This document shows, piece by piece, positions 12,333 to 25,198 of a stretch of 64,000 nt of DNA (the first letter of the stretch is position 1; every line of letters starts with the position of its first letter). Below the pieces are notes generated by a model. The model worked only from the letters and a program-made list of their open reading frames with translations, ran no database searches and had not been told where the DNA came from. The stretch spans positions 428,810,676 to 428,874,675 of the forward strand of contig NC_058521.1 in NCBI RefSeq assembly GCF_904849725.1, read 5' to 3'. The position numbers and the translations under genes are program-made. The DNA is from Hordeum vulgare subsp. vulgare (lineage: Eukaryota > Streptophyta > Magnoliopsida > Poales > Poaceae).

Positions 12333-14106
12333 TTACGCATAATAGGGGGAGGGAGAGTTCATTGAAAGAAAAGCACTCCCCCTAAATCCATGCCTACATA
12401 TAAACAAGACTGTATGATGAGAGTGGTGGGGTGTGCCTAATTTCAATCCACATTGCTCATGCCTTAACTCGCGAAATCTTGCTTCAACCAATGGCTTTTT
12501 GAAAACATCTACAAGTTGTTCAGTAGTGTTGAGGTGAATAAGATCAATCTCCCCATGCTTGATATGACCCAAGATGAAATGATGATGAATATCAATGTGC
12601 TTCGTCTTGAAGTTTTGAACTGGATTGTTGGAGATTGAGATAGCACTTTCATTATCACAATAAAGAGGCACTTTGTCACACGTGACACAGGAATCCTTTA
12701 AAGTTTTCCTCATCAAGAGCAACTAAGCACAACAATTTGCAGAAGGAACATATTCCGCCTCGATGGATGAGAGAGAAACACAATTTTGTTTCTTTGAAGA
12801 CCAACTTACGAGAGAGCGACCAAGGAATTGGTAACTTCCGGAAGTTGACTTCCTCTCCACACGGTCTCTCGTCCATTCCGAGTCCGAATATCCTATGAGA
12901 TAAAATGAAGCACCTTTGGGATAGCATAAGCCAAAGTTTGGGGAATTATCCAAATATCGAAAGATTCGCTTGACAGCCACCAAGGGACTTTAATTTGGTG
13001 TGGATTGAAATCATGCACAAATTCCCACACTCAACATAATATACAGTCTGTATGCACAGAGGTAAAGCAAAGATAAAATCATAGAGTGATATACCTTTTG
13101 ATCCACAATTTTACCATTGGTATCTAAGTCAAGTTGGCATTTGAGTGGCATGGGAGCGTTTGCCTTGGCTGGTTTGAGTTCATCCATCTTGAACCTTTTG
13201 AGCATGTATTGGGTATATTTTTATTGGTTGATGAAGGTTCCTTGACTGTGTTGATTAACTTTGAATCCTAGTAAGAACTTCAACTCTCCCATCAAAGACA
13301 TCCCAAACTCTTTGTTCATTAGTGCAATAAATTCTTCATTAAAAGCTTTGTTAGGAGAACCAAAGATAATATCATCAACACATAGTTGGCATATGAAGAA
13401 GCTCCCTTTGACCTTCTTTGTGAAAAGAGTGGGATACAATTTCCCAATTTCGAACCCATGATCTTGCAACATCTAGCTAAGGTGCTCATACCACACACGT
13501 GGGGCTTGTTTAAGGCCATAGAGTGCCTTATCGAGAACGTATACATGATTGGGGAACTTGGGATCCTCGAACCCCACGGGTTGTTTGACATATACCAACT
13601 CCTTAAGGGGGCCATTAAGAAATGCACTCTTCACATCCATTTGATATAACTTGAAATTATGATGAGATGCAAATGCAAGTAACATGCGAATAGATTCCAG
13701 GCGAGCAACGGGAGCCAAGATTTCATCGTAGTCGATACCCTAGACTTTGGGTAGCCTTGTGCTACCAATCTTGCCTTGTTGCGAATGACGACACCGTTAG
13801 CATCTTTCTTGTTCTTAAATATTTATTTGGTTCCAATGACGTTGTGGTTTTCCTTCGGTCTTGGAACCAATCGCCACACTTTGTTGTGCTCGAAGTTATT
13901 AAGTTCATCATGCATGGACTCAAGCCACTCCACGTCCTTGAGCGCTTCTTGTACCTTTAGGGGTTCAATGCAAGAAACAAACGCATGATGTGCACAAAAG
14001 TTTGTTAATTGCCCCATGAGTGGTTACCTCTCTATTCAAGCTACTGTAGACATTCTCCAAAATATGTTGTTTCTTATGGAGCTTGCGAGCAATCTTGGCG
14101 GCACGT
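12333..14106 (-). pseudogene. Element E pol, RT and RNase H part (broken)
   Basis: The RT fragments run from QMDVKSAFLNG (catalytic Asp; 13473-13718) to CVDDI near 13410, where the usual YVDD has Cys for Tyr. They continue through the thumb region (13011-13205). RNase H follows with YSDSEW, SIEAEY, CDNESA and KHIDIHHHF, so the catalytic acidic residues are still recognisable. An in-frame TAG splits it at about 12725, and several frameshifts separate the RT pieces. Upstream (13823-14106) is the linker that joins integrase to RT, ending in LVPRPK. Element A is inserted at 14106, inside this linker. RT/RNase H would copy the element RNA; this copy is dead. Confidence 0.85.
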
Positions 14107-15687
14107 TGACTCCTCACTGATTGTGTTGGTTTCCCTCCAAGCTTAAGGGTGATGTTGCAAAGCGACGACAACTATTTCCCTCAGTTATGAAACCAAGATA
14201 TCAATCTAGTAGGAAGATGCACAAGACTATGTAAGAAGTACCTGCACACAAATAACAAATCCACACAACCCAACGCGTGTAGGGGTTGTCAATCCCTCGT
14301 GGGTAAAATAGAATGATAAAAAGATAGATTGATAGATGAAAACAAAGTAATGGTAAATAAAGCGAAGCAAGGTATTTTTGGTTTTTTTGTTAATATAGAT
14401 CAGAAAATAAAAGAGCAAATAAATCAGAAACGCGAATAGCAAAATAGGTCTTGCAAATAGATGATGTAAAATAGACCCGGGGGCCGTAGGTTTCACTAGT
14501 GGCTTCTCTCGAGAAAATAGCAAATGGTGGGTACACAAATTACTGTTGGGAAATTGATAGAAGAGCAAATAATTATGACGATATCCAAGACAATGATCAT
14601 GTATATAGGCATCATGTCCAACAAAAGTAGACTGACTCCTGCCTGCATCTACTACTATTACTCCACACATCGACCGCTATCGAGCATGCATCTAGTGTAT
14701 TAAGTTCATGGAGAAACAAAGTAATGCTTTAAGAACGATGACATGATGTAGACAATATCTATTCATGTAGGAATATGCCCCATCGTTTTATCCCTAATAG
14801 CAATGATACATGCGTGTCATGTCTCTTTCTGTCACTGAGATTGAGCACTGCAAGATCGAACCCATCACAAAGCACCTCTTCCCATTGCAAGATAAAAAGA
14901 TCAAGTTGGCCAAACAAAACCAAAATATTAGAGAAGAAATACGAGGCTATACTAATCAAGCATAGATATAATTTCATAGATCTGACCATAAACTCACAGT
15001 TCATCGGATCCCAACAAACACACCACAAAAGAAAAAGTTTCATCAAATAGATCTCCAAGAGACCATTGTATTGAGAAGCAAAACGAGAGAGCAAGCTATC
15101 TAGCTACTTCCTACGGACCCGTAGGTCTGTTATGAACTACTCACTCATCATCAGAGGAGCACCAATGGGGATGATGAACCCCTCCGTGACCGTGTTCCCC
15201 TCCGACAGGATGCTGGAACGGGCTCTAGATTGTATCTCGTGGCTTCTGGAACTTGCGGTGGCTGAAACGATTTTTCGTCAACTTCTCTAGGGTTTCTGGA
15301 ATAATTGGGTATTTATAGAGCTCAGAGGTGGTGGAGGAGGTGCCCGAGGCCCCCACTACCCACCAAGGTACGCCAGGGGCCCAAGGCACGCCCTCATGCG
15401 AAGTGCGCTGCCTGTGCCTCCCCTGGTTGGCTTCCTTGGTCCTCAAGTTCCCTTCTAGTCCAAAAGAAATCTCCAAAACGTTTCATGGCATGTGGAATTC
15501 ATCTGATATTGATTTTATGCAAAGGAAAAAAAATAGAAAAACAACAACTCGCACTGGGCACTATGTCAATAGGTTAGTCCCAAAAAAATGATATAAAGTT
15601 GCTATGAAATGATTGTAAAGCATCCAAGAATGATAATATATCAACATGGAACAATAAAAAATTATAGATAGGGTTGGAGATGTATCA
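14107..15687 (-). repeat. Element A 3' LTR
   Basis: 1581 bp, plus-strand edges tgactcctca and ggagatgtatca. It aligns by eye with the 5' LTR at 27191-28731 with scattered substitutions and small indels. To its right is a polypurine tract (15689-15700, plus strand cacccccaagct) and the ctcgtcctggag box at 15710-15721. Confidence 0.85.
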
Positions 15688-18161
15688 ACACCCCCAAGCT
15701 TAATTCCTGCTCGTCCTGGAGTAGGTAAATGATAAAAATAGAAGTTTTGATGTGGGATGCTCTCTAACATGTTCATCATATTATTTTCTTTTTAGCATGG
15801 ACATATGAACTTGTAAATGATTCAAAGCAATAGTCTATAATTTTACATGAAAACTTCAACGCTCAAACATATCAACAATCAACTAAGTCTTTCAAAATAT
15901 CAATGCTAAAGAACGCTATCCCTAGCCCATCATGCTCCATCATTGATCCATTCATGAAACACACCCAAATATTAGATACATCCAATGCTCAAGTATGATA
16001 TCTCAGTTGGTGCTTTATAATAGAAGATGGAGACTCAAATTCAATATGCCCTTCGTAGAGGGAAGCGGAGATTTGTAGCGGTGCCAGAGCTCAAAGGAAA
16101 AAAAATTAGAGATAAAATATTTTGGGTGGCATGCTTTTCCTGTCAACAATGACTAAGAGTTCCCAATATCTTCCATGTTACACAAATCATAGGTGGTTCC
16201 CAAACTGACAATGAAGTTTATTCCCCTTTTCACCATTCTTCACACTCCACGACTAGATGCATCCACGGGTACCGTCCATACCAACACTTTCCAAGAAATG
16301 TATTAATTGAAAACATAAAATACATTTTCTTTGTATTTCAGGACTGGGCATCCCAATTACTGCCATACTCTCGTGCAATGACAAATGAATAAACACTCAT
16401 CTTGATAATAACCTATTTAACCTGGAAGATACATCCACCCCTCGCTGCTTCATGAGCGGTAGTGGCACACAAAATAGAGTTTTATTTTGAACATTAGAGT
16501 TGGCACTTGCAAATTTACTTAGAACGACACTGAAATACCGCATATAGGTAGGTATGGTGGACTCATTTGGCACAACTTTGGGTTTAGGATTTGGATGCAC
16601 AAGCAGTATTCCCGCTTAGTACAAGTGAAGGCTAGAAAATAGATTGAGAAGCGCCCAACCAAGGAACGAAAACCATCATAAGCGAACATTAAACATAACT
16701 AACACCGAATAATGCAACAAAAGTAGGATGTAATTTCATAGCATAATTATTGACTTCATGTGCATGCATAGGGAATCACAAACCTTAACACCAATGTTCT
16801 TACTAAAGCATAATTACTCATCAACATAACTCACATATCACTATCTTCATATCGCAAAACTATTGCAAAGAGTCAAGTTTAACATCCAATGATCTTCATC
16901 AAAGTTTTTATTACATCTCCCCTGGATATTTATCACTTTGGGACTAATTTCACTTAAAGCAAATTGCCATTGCAAATAACAAGCTCTCAAACAAATATAA
17001 GTGAAAAACGAGAGCACAAGTTTCTTTCAAATTTTCAACTCTCAAAACAATATAAGTAAAGGAAGAGAGAATTTCTTGAAAATTTCTATTAACTATCAAA
17101 ATAATCTAAGTGAAGCATGAGAGCAAATTTCTTCAAAATAAAAGCACCACCGTGCTAAAAAATATATAAGTGGAGCACTAGAGAAATTCCATGGTTCTAA
17201 AAAAATTAAGTGAATCATAAAGACCGATTCTAACAAATCATAGCAAAATTTGGCTCTCTCAGATAGGTTTTTCCAGCAAGGTTTTTATGACAAACGAACA
17301 AGCAAAGCAAGAAAATACTCATATAATACAAGATGCTCCAAGCAAAACTCATGATATGTGACGAATAAAAATATACCTCCAAGTAAAATTACCGATGGTT
17401 GTTAGCAGAAAGAGGGGATGCCTTTTGGGGCATCCCCAAGCTTAGTTGCTTGATACTATTTGGATATTACCTTGGGGTGCCATGGAAAATCCCCAAGCTT
17501 TGGCTTTTTTCACTCTTTATTCCTTCATCCGTCGAGATCTCACCCAAAACTTGAAAACTTCAATCACACAAAACTCAACAAAACCTCCTTGAGATCCGTT
17601 AGTATAAGAAAACCAATCATTGCTTTAGATACTGTTGAAAACCCATTCCATATTTGTTTTTTGAATTATACCTATTGTATTCTATCTTTACCATGGCTTA
17701 TACCCGCCGATACAATCCATAGGTTCATCAAAATAAGCACACAACACAAAGAAAACATAATCTGTCAAAAACAGAATAGTGTGTAAAGACTTGAACTTCA
17801 CTCATACTTCTGTAACTCTAAAAATTCTGAAAACTTAGGGCAACGTAGGAAATTTGTGTATCAATATTTTTCTAAAAATAGAAATATTCGTTGCCTCTGT
17901 GTTTTTAAGAAATTCAGGCACTCGACGCAAAAGTTTCTGTTTTCCAACAAGATCAAAGCAACTCTCACCCAATATGATCCTAAAGGCTTTACTTGGCACA
18001 AACACTAATTGAAACATGAAAAAACACAATCATAACAGAGGCATAATTGTGTATTTTTTAAAAACAGAAAAAAAAACAAAATTAAAATATAACTCTTCGG
18101 TTGCCTCCCAATAAGCTCTTTCTTTATAGCCATTAAGACATGCTTGAGATTTTATCGATAC
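15688..18161 (-). other. Element A 3' noncoding internal region
   Basis: About 2.5 kb, A/T-rich, without a coding frame. It holds the polypurine tract next to the LTR, the shared ctcgtcctggag box, a perfect 9-bp stem-loop at 17414-17437, and two more aagcttggggat-like motifs (plus strand ccccaagctt at 17434 and about 17490). It resembles the matching region of element B. Confidence 0.7.
17414..17437. repeat. Stem-loop ggggatgcc/ggcatcccc (element A)
   Basis: Perfect 9-bp arms (17414-17422 and 17429-17437) with a 6-nt loop. The same stem with a changed loop occurs at 34214-34237 in element B, and a 7-bp version at 33498-33514. Confidence 0.8.
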
Positions 18162-18205
18162 TCACATGAAATATAGTAGTTGAAACACAAAGAAAGCATC
18201 ATGTA

Positions 18206-19122
18206 TGATAGAGGCAAAGTTGTCCCTCTCTTTCAATGAGATGGTTGTCATCGTTTTGGTGGAGTAGACTTTGATGATCTGACTACGAACGTGTGAGGAT
18301 GTTGCGCTTTAGCAATCGCTAAACCCACTCCGAGAGGCTATTGACCACGCCAGAGCATGATCAACCTGACCACGAGGGTGTGTTTCCTGCATGCAAATGA
18401 AGAACACGCAAGAAACTAAGATTGCAATCTGGATATTGCGAATATAAGAGGAAAGCTTTATTGATGAAAGTGAGGTTTTGTGATGCCTTTGTCTGGTCAT
18501 GGAACACAAACGAAGAACGCGAAGTTGCAGCTATGGAGAACATGTAATATAAACAAAACCCAAGTCTAAACGGCGCCCTAAGGGCTGTATATATGGGGGA
18601 ATAGAGGAGGAATTTTGTGACCCCTTGGAGGAGGGGTCTGAAAGCAACCCTAACTCAGTTTCCCCACACACGCAGAATCTAAAAATAGCATATAATATGG
18701 TATTTCGAAATTACATGGGCCTGGCCCAAAAATAAGGTGGCTCAACACCTATAATAGCCTATAGATGAAATTTATAAAGTGGTGTACTGAATATTTCATC
18801 CAAGCTTTCATGCTCTCCTTATGGGCTTCAAAATGCGAAAATCACCAGTGGAAGCTCCATTGTTCTTTCCCGCGCGTGCACCTTCTACTCCATTCTTGAT
18901 CCCGCTCCAACTGTTATCCTTCTTGTCCATGCTAGGTCCTTCATTCATAAGTACACAAAAGTATCTTACTTAGGCAGCACCATATGTTCATGAATATTAG
19001 AAGGATTTCCAAGAAACGAAAGTACCTCGTAATTCAATTGGTGTGCACGAGCTCTAATAACGGGTCCAGTATGTATAGCAGATGGGGCTGTGGGTGTAAC
19101 AATGGTGTTGATGTCCTCATCA
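18206..19122 (-). repeat. Element C 3' LTR
   Basis: 917 bp, plus-strand edges tgatagaggc and gtcctcatca. The element's pol frame ends inside it at 18966. The polypurine tract next to it reads AAGAAGGGGAGGA on the minus strand (19123-19135) and is itself within the coding frame (..QEGEDDED..). Confidence 0.9.
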
Positions 19123-20289
19123 TCCTCCCCTTCTTGTACTGAAGTCATCCTCGATGGAAGTTCATCTTCCTCACCCAAATATGGCTTCAAATCTGCAATG
19201 TTAAAAGTGGGACTAACCCCAAAAACTGCAGGCAGATCAAGTCTATATGCATTATCATTTATTTTCTCTAACACCTTAAAAGGACCATCAACACGTGGCA
19301 TTAGCTTTGACTTGCACAAATTAGGAAACCTATCCTTACGCAAATGCAACCAAACAAGATCTCCCGGTGCAAAGACAACATGTTTTCTAAACTTATCTCC
19401 AACAAGTTTATATTTAGCATTCATACGCTCAATGTTTTACTTAGTTAAGTCACGCATCTTTAATATCAAATCAAGATGTTCTTTAGCATCAAAGTTAACC
19501 TTCTCCGATTCAATATGGTCTTCCATCTTCGGAGAAGGTTAACACAAATCAGGAAAAAGCCTTCACGATTTTGAAAGATAAGTTAACACATGCTCATTTG
19601 CTCCAACTTCAAAATTAACCTTTGACACAAATCAATTGGTGCACGAGGTAAGAAACCATACACAACTTCAAAAGGGCACATCTTAGTAGTAGAATGCAGC
19701 GAACATTATAAGCAAATTCAATATGAGGCAAGCATTGTTCCCACATTTTGAGGCTTTTCTTCAAAACAGCCCTAAGCATAGTAGACAATAATCTATTGAC
19801 TACTTCAGTTTGTCCATCAGTTTGGGGGTGACATGTAGTACTAAAAAGCAGTTTTATCCCCAACTTAGCCCATAAACATCTCCAAAAGTGGCTAAGAAAT
19901 TTAGCATCCTGATCTGAAACAATCGTATTTGGCACACCATACAAGCGAATAATTTCAGGAAAGAACAAACCATCCACATTAGTAGCATCATCACTTTTAT
20001 GACATGGTATAAAGTGTGCCATTCTTGAAAATATGTCGACGACAACAAATATGCTACCCCCCTTCTTTGTTTGAGGTAAACCTAAAACAAAGCCCATAGA
20101 TACATCCTCCCAAGGAACACTAGGTACAGGCAAAGGCATATATAAACCATGAGGATTGAGTCGTGACTTAGCTATTTGACATGTCGTGCAGCGCGTAACA
20201 AAACGCTCGACATCCTGTCGCATCTTTGGCCAAAAGAAATGTGTAGCAAGTATGCACTCTGTGTTCTTTACGCCAAAGTGTCCCGTCAA
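18966..20289 (-). pseudogene. Element C integrase and C-terminal tail (broken)
   Basis: Integrase inserts the cDNA into the host chromosome. The ORF from 20289 has a zinc-binding Cys pair (CTTC near residue 34) and the core. Of the DD35E triad, Asp126 (VSDQD) and Glu162 (DGQTEV) are present, but the first Asp, expected in the ..SMDF.. motif, is Gly66 (SMGF). The frame then breaks at 19494-19617 in a fold-back rearrangement and resumes at 19424 (MNAKYKLVGDKF) through the GDLVWLHLRKDRFP region. The tail crosses the polypurine tract and ends with about 50 residues encoded by the 3' LTR, stopping at 18966. An in-frame TAA also lies just before MNAKY. Confidence 0.9.
19494..19617. repeat. Fold-back rearrangement inside integrase
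   Basis: Two perfect 15-bp arms, gttaaccttctccga (19494-19508) and tcggagaaggttaac (19529-19543), flank a 20-nt loop. Right next to them, 19558-19610 is an inverted copy of 20856-20908 from the RNase H region of the same element, with one visible mismatch in about 53 bp. Normal integrase sequence is replaced here. Confidence 0.85.
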
Positions 20290-22703
20290 TCACCCTCCAT
20301 GCGCCTCGTGTAAGAACAAAAGATGAACGGAGCTAGCTGAAGCGCATAGCTTGTTAGCACGGAACACAAATCCATCATTAAGGATGAACTTGTTCCATGT
20401 TTTCCCTTCTTTACAATTCTCCAACACATCTTTAAAATCGGCATCATGCACGTATTGATCTTTGATGGTCTCCAAACCAAATATTTTAAAGTCAAGTTGT
20501 GAAGGCATAGTATAACGACGCGATAATGCATCAGCCATAACATTTTCTTTACCGTTCTTGTGTTTATTTATGTACGAGAAGTCCCAATGAATTCAACCCA
20601 TTTAGCATGTCTACAGTTCAGTTTTGCTTGACTTTTAATATGTTTCAAAGATTCATAGGCCATAAATAATGTTGCCATGTTTCCAAAGTCCGAACAACAA
20701 CATATAATTCCTTATCATAAGTAGAATAATTCACACTAGGCCCACTCAATTTTTTTAGAAAAGTATGCAACAGGTTTACCATCTTTTAATAGTACACCTC
20801 CTAATCCAATTCCACTAGCATCACATTCAAGCTCGAAAGTCTTATTAAAATCAGGAAGTTGGAGCAAATGAGCATGTGTTAACTTATCTTTCAAAACCGT
20901 GAAGGCTTCTTACTATGCGGTACCCCAAGCATAAGGCACATCCTTCTTTGTAAGCTCATTGAGAGGTGTAGCAATGGTTCAAAAATCTCTCACAAAACGC
21001 CTATAAAACCCTACGAGTCCAAGAAACTTCTCACTTGTGCGGCCATTTTGGGCTAGGGCCAACTCTCAATAGTGTCAGTCTTGGCTTTATCAACTTCAAA
21101 TCCCTGTGGAGTAACAACATAGCCAAGAAAAGATACACGATCGGTGCAAAAGGTGCACTTCCCAAGGTTACCAAACAAATGTGCATCACGTAGAGCAAGA
21201 AAAACAGCACACAAATGATCCAAGTGTTCGTCCAAAGATCTTCTATAAATCAATATGTCATCAAAGTAGACTACCACAAATCGTCCAATGAAAGCACGTG
21301 AAACCTCGTTCATTAATCTCAGGAAAGTCCTAGGTGCATTAGTTAACCCAAAAGGCATAGCTAACCACTCATATAATCCAAACTTAGTTTTAAAAGCTGT
21401 TGTCCATTCATCTCCCAATTTCATGCAAATTTGATGGTATCCACTATGCAAATCAACTTTGGAGAAAATTGTAGAGCCACTTTATTCATCAAGCATATAA
21501 TCTAGCCTAGGAATAGGATGATGATAATGAATAGTAATATTATTAATGCCTCTACAATCAAAACACATATGCGATGTACCATCTTTTTTCAGCACTAGAA
21601 TAATAGGAACAACACAAGGACTAAGAGACTCACGTATATAACCTTTTTTGAGCAACAATTGTACTTGACACATAATCTCCTTCGTCTCCTCTGGATTGGT
21701 GCGGTATGGTGCATGGTTGGGTAGCGATGCACCAGGAATTAAGTCAATCTGATGGTCAATCCCTCTAATAGGTGGTAATCCCAATGGCATGTCTTATGGG
21801 AATACGTCAGTGAGCTCCTGCAAAATGTTAATGATAGTAGGAGGCAAATAGGGAGGCATGTCCTCGAATAAAAATAATACCTCTTTGCATACGAAAGTAT
21901 CGCAAACAGATGTAGTAACATCCAAATCAGTAATACCAGATTTAGTGGCAAGTAAACAACCACTCTTTAGTTTTATTTCAGATGCAACACTAGATGATGG
22001 TTTATTAGGCTTATTGTGTTGCTCAAATTCCTTTGCTACAATCTAATTTTCACTATTATGTAGGTCCTATTTTGCTTTACTAGCTCTAGTAATGTCATCT
22101 TTCATAATATGTTTAGGAGACATAGGAAGCAAAGATAAATTTTGATCCTTATGAACACGAGTATACTGATTTGTTCTACCGTGGTGTACAATTTTTTTTA
22201 TTAAATTTCCATGGTCTACCAAGTAAAATGGTGCATGATTGCAGGGGTACCACATCACAATCAACAAAATCAGAATATGTAGCAATGCTAAAATGCACAC
22301 GAGCAGTATGTGTTACCTTAACCTTGCCACTGTTGTTGAACCACTAGATGTAATAAGGATGAGGATGTGGTCTGGTGGTGAGAGACAAATTCTCCACCAT
22401 CTCCATGCTAGCTATATTGTTGCAACTCCCTCCATCGATGATTACGTGAATAGAACATTCCTTCACAATTCCCTTTGTATGGAACAAGTCGTGCCTCTGA
22501 TTTTGCTCAGCCTGTGTTACCTGCACACTTAAAAAACGTTGAGCAACTAAGCTTTCATACCTATCAACATAGTCAACAACCATGTATTGTGTCTCTTGTT
22601 CAGTATCGTCTAGACCCTGTTCTTCACTTGCGATAAGAGCCAGAGTATCCTCGTCATAATCACTAGATGAGTCATATCCACCATCCCGAGTAACAATCAT
22701 CAC
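20290..22703 (-). pseudogene. Element C protease, RT and RNase H (broken)
   Basis: From right to left: an acidic stretch with protease motif IIDGGSCNN (ORF 22344-22703); RT from LIPGASLPNHAPYR and KKDGTSHMCFDCR (21482-21790) through MPFGLTNAP to YFDDIL with the catalytic Asp pair intact (21053-21451); then RNase H with ECDASGIGLGG and the YDKELY acidic residue (about 20690-20830), ending in the ADALSRR motif at about 20520. Stops at about 21480 and in the RNase H stretch, and several frameshifts, inactivate it. The enzymes would mature Gag-Pol, make cDNA and remove the RNA. Confidence 0.9.
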
Positions 22704-24020
22704 ACGCTTGGATGGGCACTCTCTCTTATAATGACCTCCACCCTTGCAACGACGACTAATAACCTCATGTGTTTGCCCTGTGGATGCGATGGATGAAGAA
22801 GAGATCTATGCTGGACCAGAAGGTGTGCTCTTGGGGGAGGGTGGGGCAGGGGCCTGTTTCCTGGTATCTCTGTTGGAGTTGGTGGCTGAAGTAGGCGGTG
22901 CTGATGCAGGAGGACGTGTGGAAGTAGATGAGGTCCGTGGCATCCATCAGGAAGTGCGACCTGAATAAAAGTATGTTCTCGCCAATGCGTGTTGATCCTG
23001 CACTTCACGTTCAGCTTTGCAAGCAAGATGGAATAAATGAGTGATAGTGTTATAATCCTTATATTCTAGAATACTCTGAATATCTCTATTTAATCCACCT
23101 ATAAAACATGCAAGCATAGCTTCATTGTCCTCAACAATACCACATCTAATCATGCCAGTTTGTAATTCCTGATACTATTCTTCTATAGAATTTTTTCCTT
23201 ATCTTAAACATTGAAATTTTTGAAGTAATTCACGTTGATAATATGGTGGAACCCAACGAGTATGCATAACCATTTTCAAAGCAGCCCAAGTAGTTGGAAT
23301 ATTAGCATGATGTATTCTACAATGTTCAGACCACCAAACACAAGCAAAACTAGTAAAGGAACAAACATCAGCTGCAACGCGTCTATCCTCAGGAAATTTT
23401 AAGCATGTAAAACATTGCTCTGTTTCTAACTCTCAAGTAAGATATATATCAAGAACATACCAACCATCAAATGTAGGAATATTTAATTTAAGTTTAGGGA
23501 GATGGTCATGATCTTGTACCTGAAGGGATGGTGCATCCCTACCATTGCGGTTGTAACCATGTGGACAACTCGGTGCTTGTGGTTGTGGTTGTTGTCCCTG
23601 GTGCTAATTTGGAGCAACCTCTCCCTCATCATCATTATCACCATCATAATCCTAATTCTTCTCCGCCACAGAAACCTCAGTAGTTGCAGCAGGAGCAACA
23701 ACACCAGAATTCAATGCTTGGTCGGAAGGCATACGTCACGCTCGTCCCACAAAATCTGGGCCTCGTTGTTGTTGTCGTTGTTGTTGTTGGAGAGGGACAT
23801 AAGCTACAACTGGTGGTGGTAGACGGGAAACCACCTCATTTAACTTGTCCTCCATCTTGGTGTCAAATGTCTTCTCCAAAACGTCTAACTTCTCCATGTC
23901 CTCTCCAAGGCTGGTCACGAAGTCTTGTACCTGCTCACCCATCATTTGCTGAAATTTATCATGAAGCTCCTGGTTGGTATGGCTCTCCCAGTCGATCTCG
24001 TTGTCTTGTGATCCTGGCAT
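22704..24020 (-). pseudogene. Element C gag (broken)
   Basis: The start is the ATG at 24020 opening MPGSQDNEIDWE. The first 90 residues are Gln-rich and charged (..LQQQQRQQQRG..), followed by a damaged capsid region (ORF 22947-23153 and neighbours: FIGGLNRDIQSILEY). A single zinc knuckle KGGGHYKREC lies at about 22720-22750, but its first Cys appears as Ser (SRRCKGGGHYKREC), so the CCHC set is incomplete. Frameshifts and stops occur throughout (for example about 23190 and 23640). Gag would package element RNA into cytoplasmic particles. Confidence 0.85.
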
Positions 24021-25179
24021 GGTTAACAACAATAGGAACAAAGAAGAATATGAACCTATAGACTACTAGGAAGTGGTGATGCTGGTGGTGTGTCACAAAT
24101 CCGTCAAGCAAAACTCAAATTCTTACGAGTTCTTACCCAACAACAGGTGGTGATCGGCAACCGGTGTAGTCAAAACTCTCAAAGCTTGGATAGAGCGATT
24201 TCCAGGTGGTGTCAAACACACGATGTAGATGTATGTGGAGATGGGAAGGCTTATAATATGGTAGAAAAAGGGTCAGCAATAATCAGTTCAGAGATGCAAA
24301 TTTGAAAAGACGCTCAATGACGGTACTGTGCTGGTCCTAGGCTAGACCGTACTAGAGACGCAAGCCTAGAACACCGACAAAATCATGACACTGCACGTAA
24401 TCAAGGGAAGAGCCACTCTGATTTTCTTTTTTTTGTATTTTGCGCTCTTTTTTTGCGCTCTTTGTTTTTTTAGAAAATCACTATAATGACGAGTGTGCCA
24501 TAACTCTTCTGAAGGACTAAAAACAGGATAGGCAAAAAAAAATTGACTATTTTTTCTGGAGCAATTTGGGGCTGCGACGACCCAAAATTGCGACAAAAAT
24601 CACTATGGTGGTGTGTGTCTCAAAACTCTAAAAATCCTAACAACACGATGGGGAAAAAATTCCACCCTTTGAAATTTTGGCCTAAAAAGTGCTTTGAAAA
24701 GCGTGCCAGACTCTTTTTCTTCCGAAACCTACTCAGGTAAGGAAACGCAAAACCGAAAATAAGAGGATGTCGAAATTAACCTAATATGTCAAGGACTCGG
24801 ACAAGGATTGGTGGTGGATATGTGGTGGTGATATATGGCAGCAAGGATGATGGTGGCGTGGTGGTGGTATATGTCAGCAATGATGATGGTAGCGTGGTGG
24901 TGGTATATGGAAGCTATGAAAGATGGCGCGGTGGCGGCGTGACAACCTGTGAACAGAACTCAAAACTCTAAAGGACTAGACACTAAGACCAGCAAGTCGA
25001 CACGACAATGTAACCGCAAATTGAACAGAGCAAAATACTGAAAAGACTATGCAAAGGCTCAGGTGGGTTGTGATATGATGATCTAACCCTAATTTTTTTT
25101 GTGGCTTTTCCGTGGACTATAGGTAGGAAGAAAAGATGAGATCTAACTATGAAAAACTTGTAAAATCTCACCGAGCAAC
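24021..25179 (-). other. Element C 5' leader
   Basis: About 1.16 kb of untranslated leader between the primer-binding site and gag. It contains T-rich runs at about 24422-24470 and three 36-bp tandem repeats at 24822-24929. No gene is seen. Confidence 0.7.
24822..24929. repeat. 36-bp minisatellite, three copies
   Basis: Units 24822-24857, 24858-24893 and 24894-24929 all start gtggtggtg and share the core tatatg..agc; the third is more diverged. They lie in the leader of element C. Confidence 0.85.
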
Positions 25180-25196
25180 CTGGAAATCTGATACCA
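25180..25196 (-). other. Primer-binding site, tRNA-Met type
   Basis: The minus strand reads TGGTATCAGATTTCCAG, starting two bases inside the 5' LTR. The first ten bases match the complement of plant initiator tRNA-Met (TGGTATCAGAGCC). Confidence 0.85.
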
Positions 25197-25198
25197 CT

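Noticed and set aside
23483..23822. Plus-strand and minus-strand Ile/Leu-rich ORFs near C gag
   Set aside because: Shadows of the Gln-rich and Asp-rich coding part of the broken gag.
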